Source of the DNA: Atopobium sp. UBA2090
GTDB lineage: Bacteria; Actinomycetota; Coriobacteriia; Coriobacteriales; Atopobiaceae
Assembly (NCBI GenBank): GCA_002331575.1
Contig: DCZG01000106.1
Location: forward strand, 5,090-17,201
DNA length: 12,112 nucleotides
Direction of reading: 5' to 3'
In this document: piece by piece, positions 1 to 7,125 of the stretch
Position numbering within the stretch: position 1 is the stretch's first letter
How the letters are laid out: the number at the start of each line of letters is the position of its first letter
Position numbers and translations under genes: made by a program
Notes under the pieces: generated by a model
Database searches by the model: none
What the model saw: the letters and a program-made list of their open reading frames with translations, nothing else
What the model was told of the DNA's origin: nothing

Positions 1-49
1 GTGCGACACAGAAGCGCGGACGTCGGCCCTCTGCCCGTCGCCCCGCCCG

Positions 50-817
50 CTACCCCCGCGCGGGCTTCTCGGCGCGCACCGCGATCATGGAGGGTATGCC
101 CAGCTCGTGGAGGCGGCCTTCGCCGTTGGTGTCCTCGTAGAGGTCGCGTATCACGAGTCCCGCGCGCAGCATCCCGCCGAGAAGCTCCTCGAGGGAGTGG
201 GAGAACTGCATGCCCGCGTCGGAGCTCTCGAGCGACTCCACGAGCGAGGGGTCGGCGACGGGGTCGAAGGGCAGCCCCCGCACGATGCTCGTCTCGTCAT
301 CGTCCACGATGTAGTTAATGCCCAGGTCAAGGCCAGTGAGAAGCACCGCGCCCGGCTCCATGACGCGGGCGACCTCGCGCCAGATGGGCTCGACCTCGCG
401 CACGTAGCAGAACGAGACCGGGTTGACCACGAGCCCGAAGCTCTCGTCCGCGAAGGGCAGCCCCAGCGTCATGTCGGCGCGCACGATCTCGATGTCGTAG
501 CCCTCGCGCTCGGCGACGAGCCGCTCGGCATCGAGCTGGGCGGGCGTGTAGTCGAGCACGGTGCAGCGCGCGCCCGCGGCCGTGAGGAGGGGCATCTGCT
601 GCCCGCCGCCCGAGGCGAGCCCGAGCACGCGGGTCCCGGCGAGGGGCGGGAACCACGCGCGCGGCACGGGCCTCGTGGGCGTCAGCAGGATCTGCCAGTC
701 ACCCTCGACCGCGCGTGCGTACTCCTCGTGGGAGATCGGCCGTCCCCACTCCCAGCCCTCCGCGATCCACCGCGTGATCGCCTCGGCGTTGACGTCCTGG
801 TAGCTCTTCTCGGGCAT
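50..817 (-). CDS. Class I SAM-dependent methyltransferase, substrate unknown
   Basis: 255 residues, soluble, with no signal peptide. The Rossmann-fold motif I is seen as VLGLASGGGQQ (residues 64-74), followed by an acidic residue at the end of strand 2 (LDY, D89), the motif II region with D115 (VRADM), and LPFADESFGLVVNP (120-133), typical of the UbiE/Methyltransf_11 group. Known chemistry of the family is methyl transfer from S-adenosylmethionine to a small molecule; the acceptor cannot be read from the sequence. The start is the ATG at 815-817, preceded on the minus strand by AGGAGG with a 4-base gap. The frame stays open far upstream to 1309, but that extension would run through the T-box and into ileS. 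The gene stands alone and is divergent from ileS. It ends 49 bases from the window edge, so its downstream neighbour is unseen. The family call is firm; the role is unknown. Confidence 0.9.
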   Translation of the reverse strand: MPEKSYQDVNAEAITRWIAEGWEWGRPISHEEYARAVEGDWQILLTPTRPVPRAWFPPLAGTRVLGLASGGGQQMPLLTAAGARCTVLDYTPAQLDAERLVAEREGYDIEIVRADMTLGLPFADESFGLVVNPVSFCYVREVEPIWREVARVMEPGAVLLTGLDLGINYIVDDDETSIVRGLPFDPVADPSLVESLESSDAGMQFSHSLEELLGGMLRAGLVIRDLYEDTNGEGRLHELGIPSMIAVRAEKPARG

Positions 818-904
818 GGTTCCTCCTGGGGGAGAGCCACGGCGTACGCGCAGGTCGTGGCATTTGTGGGACGTGCGAACATAACCTCGCGCGATTCCCG
901 GCTG

Positions 905-920
905 ACGGTGTTCGCACCGT
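905..920. repeat. Perfect 6-bp inverted repeat with TTCG loop
   Basis: ACGGTG, TTCG, CACCGT forms a perfect hairpin between the divergent methyltransferase and ileS promoter regions. It lies just upstream of the candidate ileS -10 element, so it could be an operator or a small terminator-like structure. There is no T-run next to it. Its role is not determined. Confidence 0.4.
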
Positions 921-927
921 TCGTGAG

Positions 928-936
928 TGCTATCAT
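928..936 (+). promoter_or_regulatory. Candidate extended -10 promoter for the ileS T-box transcript
   Basis: TGC-TATCAT fits the extended -10 pattern TGnTATAAT. It lies about 35 bases before the first helix of the T-box, which is a sensible leader start. No good -35 hexamer is seen at 17 bases. The assignment rests on motif and position only. Confidence 0.4.
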
Positions 937-971
937 ACCGCCTACGGCTGTGATGGGGAGAGTACCCGGGA

Positions 972-1193
972 CAGCGTGGTCGACAGAGAGCGGGGGTGCT
1001 GAGAGCCCGTGTCCACGTCCCGGCGAAAATCACCCCGGAGCTGCGGCCCCAAAGCGCGAGGGCGCGAGTAGGCGTCGCCGGCAGACCACCGACATCGGTC
1101 AACCGAGTATGGCGGAGTACCGCTCGCTGGGTGGTCGCAAGCGAAGTGTGCATTCGAACGCTTCGTCCCAGCAGGAGGGACGGGCGTTTTTTT
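972..1193 (+). ncRNA. T-box riboswitch, isoleucine-specific, upstream of ileS
   Basis: A leader RNA that senses the charging of tRNA-Ile. Visible parts, in order: AGAGAG at 985-990 (the conserved purine motif opposite the specifier); a stem CGGGG/TCCCG (991-995 with 1018-1022); the specifier loop GCGAAAATCACC with the ATC isoleucine codon at 1029-1031; a base helix CAGC/GCTG (972-975 with 1040-1043); a hairpin GCGG-AGTA-CCGC (1112-1123, probable stem III); the T-box core GGGTGGT (1129-1135); and an intrinsic terminator at 1157-1193. The antiterminator can form from GCTGGG (1126-1131) with CCCAGC (1167-1172) and GCGAAG (1141-1146) with CTTCGT (1161-1166). This exposes TGGT, whose T would pair with the discriminator A of tRNA-Ile. 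Stem I is only about 70 bases, resembling the ultrashort form known from actinobacterial ileS leaders. The bulge reads TGGTCGC, not the usual TGGTACC. The folding is by hand. Confidence 0.87.
1157..1193 (+). terminator. Regulated intrinsic terminator of the ileS T-box
   Basis: The stem AACGC/GCGTT (1157-1161 with 1184-1188) continues through one bulge into CGTCCC/GGGACG (1164-1169 with 1177-1182). The loop is 7 bases and a run of seven T follows at 1187-1193. Its 5' arm (CGTCCC) is shared with the antiterminator, so the two structures exclude each other, as in transcriptional T-boxes. Confidence 0.88.
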
Positions 1194-1226
1194 GTGGGCG
1201 TCCGTTTGAGGCGAAGGGATCGCAAG

Positions 1227-4037
1227 GTGGCAAACCAGTACAAGAAGACCACGAACCTGCCCAAGACCGAGTTCCCGATGCGAGCGAGCCTGGCGCAGAA
1301 CGAGCCCAAGCGGCTCGCGGCGTGGGAGGACGCGGGCGTCTACGAGCTCATGCTCAAGAAGAACGAGGGGCACGAGAAGTTCGTCCTCCATGACGGCCCC
1401 CCGTACGCCAACGGCCCCATCCACCTGGGTCACGCCCAGAACAAGATCTCCAAGGACATCATCAACCGCTACTGGGCCATGCAGGGCTACCAGACGCCGT
1501 ACGTCCCCGGCTGGGACTGCCACGGCCAGCCCATCGAGCACAAGGTCGAGGAGATGCTCGGCACCGAGAAGTTCAACCAGCTTCCCACCGAGAAGGTCCG
1601 CGAGCTCTGCCGCAAGATGGCCGTCGAGCAGGTCGACACCCAGCGCCAGGGCTTCAGGCGCCTCGGCGTCCTCGCCGAGTGGGACAACCCCTACCTCACC
1701 TACGTCAACGACTATGACGCCACCGACATCGAGATCTTCAAGGCCATCTTCGACAGCGGCGCCATCTACCGCGGCCGCAAGCCCGTGCACTGGTGCAGCC
1801 ACTGCCACACCGCCCTCGCCGAGGCCGAGATCGAGTACGGCGACGAGGTGAGCCCCGCCATCTTCGTGCGCTTCGAGATGACCACGGTCCCCGCCGGCCT
1901 CGAGGCCTGGAAGGACAGCCTCTGGGTCGACATCTGGACGACCACGCCGTGGACCCTTCCCGCCGACGACGCCGTGATCCTCCACCCCGAGGCGGAGTAC
2001 GTCGCCGTCCTGGTCGACGGTCGCGCCGAGATCATGGCCGAGGCGCTCGTCGAGCGGTGCTGCGCGAAGTTCGGCTACGAGTCGTACGAGCTCGCCAAGG
2101 GCGCCGACGGCTCGACCTGGCACATGAACGGCGTCGAGCTCTGCCACAACAAGTACCTCCAGCCGATCTTCGGCGACCAGGGCGTCGAGGGCGAGTTCAT
2201 CTACGCCGACTACGTCACGCTCGACGACGGCACCGGCGTGGTCCACACCGCCCCCGGACACGGCGTCGACGACTACAACGCCGGCATGCGCTTCGGCATC
2301 CCCGTCGTCATGCCCGTCGACGACGACGGCCGCTTCTACAAGGGCGAGGGCCTCGGAACCGGCGGCCCCTGGTCCGGCATGGAGGTCAACGAGGCCAACC
2401 CCAAGATCATCAAGTGGCTCGGCGAGCGCGGCACGCTCATCCTCCACGAGGACATCACCCACAGCTACCCGCACTGCTGGCGCTGCAAGCAGCCCGTCAT
2501 CTTCCGCGCCACGAGCCAGTGGTTCGTCTCGATGGACAAGACCGGGCTCCGGAAGAAGGCCCTCGAGGAGCTCTCGAAGGTCGCGTTCTACCCCTCGCAC
2601 GCCATCAAGCGCATCGGCTCGATGGTGGAGGGCAGGCCCGACTGGTGCATCTCCCGCCAGCGCAACTGGGGCGTGCCCATCCCGGCCTTCACCTGTCAGG
2701 ACTGCGGCGAGACGGTCATGAACGACGCGACCCTCGACAAGGTCATCACGCTCTTCCGCGAGAAGGGCTCAGACGCCTGGTTCACCGACGACCCCGCGAG
2801 CTACCTCGGCGACGCCTGCACCTGCCCCGCCTGCGGCAGCCACGACCTCAAGGCCAACCCCGACATCCTCGACGTGTGGTGGGACTCGGGCGTGAGCCAC
2901 ACCGCCGTCTGCAGGCACCGCGGCTACCTCAAGTTCCCGGCCGACATGTACCTCGAGGGCTCCGACCAGCACCGCGGCTGGTTCATGAGCTCGCTCATGA
3001 CGAGTGTCGGCGCCTATGGCGTCGCGCCCTACAAGTCGGTCGTCTCGCAGGGCTTCACCCTCGATGGCCAGGGTCGCAAGATGTCCAAGTCGCTCGGCAA
3101 CGTCATCGACCCCAACGGGGAGTGCGACACCCGCGGCGCCGACGTTCTGCGCCTCTGGGTCGCCTCGGTCGACACCTCGACCGACGTCCCCTGCGACTCG
3201 ATGATCCTCGACCACGTGGGCGAGGCGTACCGCAAGATCCGCAACACCTTCCGCTTCCTCCTCGGCGAGATCGAGGGCCAGTTCGACCCCGCGACCGACG
3301 CCGTCGCGACGGCCGACCTGCTCCCGTACGACCGCCTCGTCCTCGCGCACCTGTGCGAGGTCCACGACCAGGCGAGCGAGGCCTACCGCGGCTACCGCTT
3401 CAACGTGGTCTTCCGTCTGCTCTACGACTACGTGACCGAGCTCTCCAACGGCTACCTCAACGCTACGAAGGACCGCGTCTACTGCGACGGCGCCACGAGC
3501 TTCGAGCGCAGGAGCGCCCTGACCACGTGGGCGCAGATCCTCTCCATGCTCGTTCACGACTTCCAGCCGATCCTGGTCTACACGACCGACGAGGTCATGC
3601 AGTACCTGCCCGCCTCCATGCGCGACGGCCAGGACTACGCGGCCCTTCTCGACTGGTACCAGGCACCCATGACCGCCGACGAGTACCGCGCGCTCCTGCC
3701 CGCGTACGAGGCGCTGGTCGAGGCCCGCGCGGCCTTCACGAAGGCCTACGAGGACGCCCAGGCATCCGGCACCGTCACCGAGAAGACCTCGCAGGCCGCT
3801 CGCGCCGAGCTCACGGTTCCCGAGGACGCCTACGCGCTCCTCGCGGGCGACGGCGCCTGCGACCTCGCCGAGCCCTTCGTGTGCTCCGAGGTGTGCGTCG
3901 AGCGCGGCGAGGGTTACGCCTGCACCGTGCTGCCCGCACGCGGCGAGAAGTGCCCGAGGTGCTGGAACTGGCGTGAGCTGGGCGAGGACGGGCTCTGCGC
4001 GCGCTGTCACGACGTCATCGAGAACATCGGGGAGTAG
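1227..4037 (+). CDS. ileS: Isoleucyl-tRNA synthetase
   Basis: 936 residues, normal length for a bacterial IleS. The cytosolic enzyme charges tRNA-Ile with isoleucine using ATP. Seen: class I signature HLGH (66-69) after GPPYANGP; the CP1 editing domain with WTTTPWTLP (237-245) and GTGVVHTAPGHG (335-346) followed by D348/D349; WWDSG (551-555); KMSKS (618-622); the tRNA-binding helical domain; and a C-terminal zinc site CPRC/CARC (C909, C912, C924, C927). Additional cysteine pairs lie at 490-493 and 531-536. The start chosen is GTG at 1227, with AAGGGA 7-12 bases upstream and the expected N-terminus of the family right after it. The frame is open back to 996, but that would overlap the T-box. 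Expression is under the T-box at 972-1193. lspA begins 5 bases after the stop. Confidence 0.97.
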   Translation: MANQYKKTTNLPKTEFPMRASLAQNEPKRLAAWEDAGVYELMLKKNEGHEKFVLHDGPPYANGPIHLGHAQNKISKDIINRYWAMQGYQTPYVPGWDCHGQPIEHKVEEMLGTEKFNQLPTEKVRELCRKMAVEQVDTQRQGFRRLGVLAEWDNPYLTYVNDYDATDIEIFKAIFDSGAIYRGRKPVHWCSHCHTALAEAEIEYGDEVSPAIFVRFEMTTVPAGLEAWKDSLWVDIWTTTPWTLPADDAVILHPEAEYVAVLVDGRAEIMAEALVERCCAKFGYESYELAKGADGSTWHMNGVELCHNKYLQPIFGDQGVEGEFIYADYVTLDDGTGVVHTAPGHGVDDYNAGMRFGIPVVMPVDDDGRFYKGEGLGTGGPWSGMEVNEANPKIIKWLGERGTLILHEDITHSYPHCWRCKQPVIFRATSQWFVSMDKTGLRKKALEELSKVAFYPSHAIKRIGSMVEGRPDWCISRQRNWGVPIPAFTCQDCGETVMNDATLDKVITLFREKGSDAWFTDDPASYLGDACTCPACGSHDLKANPDILDVWWDSGVSHTAVCRHRGYLKFPADMYLEGSDQHRGWFMSSLMTSVGAYGVAPYKSVVSQGFTLDGQGRKMSKSLGNVIDPNGECDTRGADVLRLWVASVDTSTDVPCDSMILDHVGEAYRKIRNTFRFLLGEIEGQFDPATDAVATADLLPYDRLVLAHLCEVHDQASEAYRGYRFNVVFRLLYDYVTELSNGYLNATKDRVYCDGATSFERRSALTTWAQILSMLVHDFQPILVYTTDEVMQYLPASMRDGQDYAALLDWYQAPMTADEYRALLPAYEALVEARAAFTKAYEDAQASGTVTEKTSQAARAELTVPEDAYALLAGDGACDLAEPFVCSEVCVERGEGYACTVLPARGEKCPRCWNWRELGEDGLCARCHDVIENIGE

Positions 4038-4042
4038 GACTC

Positions 4043-4573
4043 TTGGATCAGACGAAGATGACCTGCTGGCGAGGGTTCCGAGCCATGCTCTACGGCATCA
4101 TTGTCGTGGTCGTGGTCGTGCTCGACCAGGCCACGAAGGCAGCCGTGAGGCATCTCCTCGACGTCGGCGAGTCCGCGGGCTTCATCCCCGGCGTGCTCGA
4201 CCTCAAGCTCGTGGAGAACACGGGCGCGGCCTTCTCGCTCGGCAGGGGTGCCGGGCCGCTCTTCATCGCGGTGGCGATCGCCATCCTCGCCGCCGGCTGG
4301 GTCTTCGTCTGGAAGCGCACCGACGCGCCGCTCTCGCTCGCGATCTCCATCGCCTGCGTGGCCGGCGGTGGCGTGGGCAACATGATCGACCGGATGGTCA
4401 TGGGCTACGTCACCGACTTCCTGGCGACCACCTTCGTGAGCTTCCCGGTGTTCAACGTCGCGGACATGTTCGTGACCTGCGGCGTCGTCATCTCGTTCGT
4501 GATCTACACGGCGTGGGAGTCCCGACGCGAGCACGCGGCGGGCAAGACCGACGTCAGCTCCCACGAGGCGTAG
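4043..4573 (+). CDS. lspA: Lipoprotein signal peptidase (signal peptidase II)
   Basis: 176 residues. This inner-membrane aspartic protease cuts the signal peptide off diacylglyceryl-modified prolipoproteins at the lipobox cysteine. Four hydrophobic segments are visible (about 16-28, 71-90, 97-112, 134-156). Family motifs: LDQATK with D28, NTGAAFS (59-65), GNMIDR (112-117) with catalytic D116, and FNVAD (137-141) with catalytic D141. The start is uncertain. TTG at 4043 has GGGGAG eight bases upstream and gives a basic N-terminus of normal length. In-frame ATGs at 4058 and 4085 are alternatives; the 4085 start has GAGGG upstream but leaves no basic residues before the first membrane helix. It follows ileS by 5 bases and is probably cotranscribed with it. 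A likely substrate is encoded at 7126-9096. Confidence 0.95.
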   Translation: MDQTKMTCWRGFRAMLYGIIVVVVVVLDQATKAAVRHLLDVGESAGFIPGVLDLKLVENTGAAFSLGRGAGPLFIAVAIAILAAGWVFVWKRTDAPLSLAISIACVAGGGVGNMIDRMVMGYVTDFLATTFVSFPVFNVADMFVTCGVVISFVIYTAWESRREHAAGKTDVSSHEA

Positions 4574-4596
4574 GGTTATCGAGGTCATTGTCATGT

Positions 4597-4629
4597 GCGG
4601 CGCCGTCCCCGGCCCGGGGGCGGCGCCGT
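4597..4629 (+). terminator. Strong GC-rich hairpin between lspA and the pseudouridine synthase gene
   Basis: A 12-bp stem, 4599-4610 with 4616-4627, nearly all G:C with one G:T pair and a 5-base loop, extendable by two weak outer pairs. It begins 25 bases after the lspA stop. The sequence that follows (TTCGCATAG) has no T-run, so it may be a weak terminator, a pause or attenuation site, or an mRNA-stabilising hairpin. Confidence 0.5.
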
Positions 4630-4685
4630 TCGCATAGAGTAGGGTTGTAGCTGGCGAGAAGGACCGTGGGGGGAGGGGTTGCGAC

Positions 4686-5735
4686 ATGCTCGGTCGTGTG
4701 ACGGAGGCCCTCGTGGGGCCGGACGACGACGGCGAGAGGCTCGACGCCTTCGTCGCGTCGATGCCGTACAGCCCCTCGCGAAGCGCCTGCGCTCGCCTCA
4801 TCGAGGAGGGCCGCGTGACCATCAACTCCACCTCGGCCCTCTCCAAGAGCGAGCGCGTCGCCCTGGGCGACCGCGTCGCGGTCGAGCTCCCCGAGCCCGA
4901 GGACGAGGGCGGCCCCCTCGTGCCGAACCCCGACATCCCCCTTGACATCCGCTATGAGGACGACCGTCTCATCGTCCTCTCCAAGCAGGCGGGCCTCGTG
5001 TGCCATCCCAGCCCGGGGCATGTGCAGGACAGTCTCGCCAATGCGCTCGTCGCGCACTGCGGCTACGACCACCTGGGGCTCCTCCAGGGCGAGGACCGTC
5101 CCGGCATCGTGCACCGCCTCGACATGGACACCTCCGGCCTCATGGTCTGCGCCAAGGACGACGAGATGCAGCGGGCCCTCCAGGACCTCATTCGCCTTCG
5201 CGTGCTCGACCGTCGCTACCTGGTGCTCGTTCACGGCTACGTGGCTCCCGAGACGGGCACGATCACCACGGGCATCGCCCGGTCGACCCGGGACCGGCTG
5301 CGCATGGCCGTGTCGGACGACCCCGGCTCGCGCGAGGCGATCACCACCTTCACGACGCTCGAGCGCTTCGAGGCGGGGCGGCGCGACGAGGGCTACTCGC
5401 TTCTGGAGTGCCACCTCTACACCGGCCGCACGCACCAGATCCGCGTGCACATGCGTCACATCTCCCATCAGGTGGTCGGTGACCAGCTCTACGGGCGGGG
5501 GGACGACCGCCTGAACCTCGGCCTGGATCGTCAGTTCCTGCACTCGTGGCACATCCGCTTTGACCATCCGGCCTCGGGCAAGACCATAGAGCTTGCCGAC
5601 CGCCTCCCCCCGGACCTCTCGGGTGTACTAGAATCTATTCAGGAAAGGTCCATGGGACGCACGGAGGCGGGGAGTGTCATCTGCCCGCAGATCCTGGCCA
5701 CCGGACTGACCGACGGCACCATCGCGGAGGGATAG
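4686..5735 (+). CDS. RluA/RluD-family 23S rRNA pseudouridine synthase
   Basis: 349 residues. It isomerises uridine to pseudouridine in RNA; by family, probably in large-subunit rRNA. An N-terminal S4-like RNA-binding segment (about 17-68) precedes the catalytic domain. HRLDMDTSG (143-151) holds the catalytic aspartate D146. LYTGRTHQIRVH (244-255) and the FDHPASGKTIEL end (292-303) are family signatures. The ATG at 4686 is preceded by GGGAGGGG with a 7-base gap. The usual family C-terminus falls near residue 320. About 27-30 further residues (MGRTEAGSVI... to EG) have no family counterpart I recognise, and they begin with an internal ATG that has its own Shine-Dalgarno-like AGGAAAGG. The stop is 5 bases before the glycosyltransferase start. 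The order ileS-lspA-rluD is common in Gram-positives. The exact paralogue (RluD or another RluA type) is not settled. Confidence 0.93.
   Translation: MLGRVTEALVGPDDDGERLDAFVASMPYSPSRSACARLIEEGRVTINSTSALSKSERVALGDRVAVELPEPEDEGGPLVPNPDIPLDIRYEDDRLIVLSKQAGLVCHPSPGHVQDSLANALVAHCGYDHLGLLQGEDRPGIVHRLDMDTSGLMVCAKDDEMQRALQDLIRLRVLDRRYLVLVHGYVAPETGTITTGIARSTRDRLRMAVSDDPGSREAITTFTTLERFEAGRRDEGYSLLECHLYTGRTHQIRVHMRHISHQVVGDQLYGRGDDRLNLGLDRQFLHSWHIRFDHPASGKTIELADRLPPDLSGVLESIQERSMGRTEAGSVICPQILATGLTDGTIAEG
5629..5634 (+). promoter_or_regulatory. Candidate -10 box inside the end of the pseudouridine synthase gene
   Basis: TAGAAT lies in a short AT-rich stretch (about 5624-5646) of an otherwise GC-rich gene, 107 bases before the glycosyltransferase start. 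It could drive that gene alone. No -35 is visible 17 bases upstream, so support is weak. Confidence 0.25.
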
Positions 5736-5740
5736 GGCGC

Positions 5741-7039
5741 ATGGAGTTCAACAAGCTAGGCATCACGCCGATCGTGATCTTCAACCTGATCATCTGGCTC
5801 TTCTTCACCCTCGCGTACTTCTACCAGTTCGTCTACATGATTCGCGTGTGGGCCAGGGGCACGGTCGTCCTTCCCCCCGCCAAGAAGCAGCACACCTTCG
5901 CGTTCTTCATCTCGGCGCACAACGAGGAGCCCGTCATCGGCAACCTCGTGAGGTCGATCCTCTCGCAGGACTATCCGCGCGAGCTCATCGACTGCTTCGT
6001 CGTGTGCGACGCCTGCACGGACAACACCCACGAGATGGCCGAGCAGGCTGGCGCCATCGTCTGGGACCGAAACGACCTCGCGCGCCGCGGAAAGAGCTGG
6101 GCCATGGACTACGGCTTCGACCGCATCCTCAACGAGTATGGCGACAAGTACGACGCGTTCTTCGTCTTCGACGCGGACAACCTCGTCTCTCCCAACTACA
6201 CCACGATCATGAACCAGGCCTTTGACGCGGGCTATCTCGTAGCCACGAGCTACCGCAACTCCAAGAACTTCGACTCCAGCTGGATCAGCGCCGGCAACGC
6301 GCTCTGGTTCATGCGCGAGGCGAAGTTCCTCAACAACGCCCGCATGATGGTCGGTACGAGCTGCGCCATCTCCGGGTCGGGATGGATGGTCTCCGAGAAG
6401 ATCGTCCGCGGCATGCACGGCTGGGACTTCCACACCCTCACCGAGGACATCCAGTTCTCGACCTTCTGCGCCGCCAACAACATCCAGATCGGCTTCGCGC
6501 CGGCGGAGTTCTACGACGAGCAGCCCGTCACGTTCAAGGCGTCCTGGGTGCAGCGCCTGAGGTGGACGAAGGGCTTCTACCAGGTGTTCTTCTCGTACAA
6601 GGGAGACCTCGGCAAGGGCATCAGGCACCGCCAGTTCGCCTCGTACGACATGATGATGACCATCGCGCCGGGGATGCTCCTCACGCTGCTCTCGGCCTTC
6701 ATCAACTCGACCTACCTCATCATCGGCTCGCTCAGCCACGGCTTCCTCGTCACGGAGGCCGAGCTCTCCATGTGCGTGGGCTCGCTCGTGATGACCTTCG
6801 GGTCGATGTACGTCGTGTTCTTCATTCTCGCCGTCATCACGACGATCTCGGAGCGCTCGCACATCCACTCCAAGTCCAAGGTCCGCATCTTCACGAACCT
6901 GTTCACGTTCCCGATCTTCATGATGACCTACGTGCCCATGGCCGTGGTCGCCCTGTTCAAGAAGGTCGAGTGGGTGCCCACCAAGCACGACATCGCCGTC
7001 AACGTCGAGGACGTGCTGAGCGCGGACACCGCCCAGTAG
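5741..7039 (+). CDS. Membrane family-2 glycosyltransferase, processive type
   Basis: 432 residues. It probably polymerises or transfers a nucleotide-activated sugar at the cytoplasmic face of the membrane. A membrane helix at about 10-33 is followed by a GT-A domain with SAHNEE (58-63), VVCDACTDNT with D90, the metal-binding FDADN (D144, D146), the TED base motif (234-236, D236) and QRLRW (271-275), the Q/RxxRW motif of processive enzymes such as cellulose, hyaluronan and poly-GlcNAc synthases. Three more hydrophobic segments (about 305-330, 343-368, 385-407) end the protein. The start ATG has GGAGG 10 bases upstream and lies 5 bases after the preceding stop, so it is probably cotranscribed with that gene. 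No export partner (BcsB-, PgaB- or Wzx-like) lies nearby, so the sugar and product cannot be stated. The family call is strong. Confidence 0.9.
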   Translation: MEFNKLGITPIVIFNLIIWLFFTLAYFYQFVYMIRVWARGTVVLPPAKKQHTFAFFISAHNEEPVIGNLVRSILSQDYPRELIDCFVVCDACTDNTHEMAEQAGAIVWDRNDLARRGKSWAMDYGFDRILNEYGDKYDAFFVFDADNLVSPNYTTIMNQAFDAGYLVATSYRNSKNFDSSWISAGNALWFMREAKFLNNARMMVGTSCAISGSGWMVSEKIVRGMHGWDFHTLTEDIQFSTFCAANNIQIGFAPAEFYDEQPVTFKASWVQRLRWTKGFYQVFFSYKGDLGKGIRHRQFASYDMMMTIAPGMLLTLLSAFINSTYLIIGSLSHGFLVTEAELSMCVGSLVMTFGSMYVVFFILAVITTISERSHIHSKSKVRIFTNLFTFPIFMMTYVPMAVVALFKKVEWVPTKHDIAVNVEDVLSADTAQ

Positions 7040-7055
7040 GGGAGAGCAGAGAGAA

Positions 7056-7101
7056 GAATGACGCCCCGGCGCGATTGGCTCGCACCGGGGCGTCTGCATT
7101 C
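7056..7101. terminator. Bidirectional terminator between convergent genes
   Basis: ACGCCCCGG (7061-7069) pairs with CCGGGGCGT (7085-7093). Inside it GCGA pairs with TCGC (7071-7074 with 7080-7083), and outside it GAATG pairs with CATTC (7056-7060 with 7097-7101). It sits 16 bases after the glycosyltransferase stop and 25 bases from the stop of the minus-strand hydrolase. T-rich flanks are modest (CATTCTC on plus, CATTCTTCTC on minus), so termination is inferred mainly from the stem and position. Confidence 0.75.
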
Positions 7102-7125
7102 TCGGCGTACTTCGGGCGAGAACTG

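Noticed and set aside
1..49. Gene or terminator at the left edge
   Set aside because: Too short, with no clear stem, T-run or coding signal.
50..1309. Longer 419-codon reading of the methyltransferase frame
   Set aside because: The extra 164 residues run through the intergenic region, the T-box and the ileS start and have no domain character. The ATG at 817 has an excellent ribosome site.
107..1393. Plus-strand open frame opposite the methyltransferase
   Set aside because: Antisense shadow caused by high GC; composition is Arg/Gly/Ala-rich and it overlaps the T-box and the ileS start.
942..4010. Two long minus-strand open frames and one plus-strand frame over ileS
   Set aside because: Shadow frames of a GC-rich gene; the ileS frame carries every synthetase motif.
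5756..7099. 447-codon minus-strand frame across the glycosyltransferase gene
   Set aside because: Antisense shadow with low-complexity Val/Asp/Arg/Glu composition and no recognisable motif.
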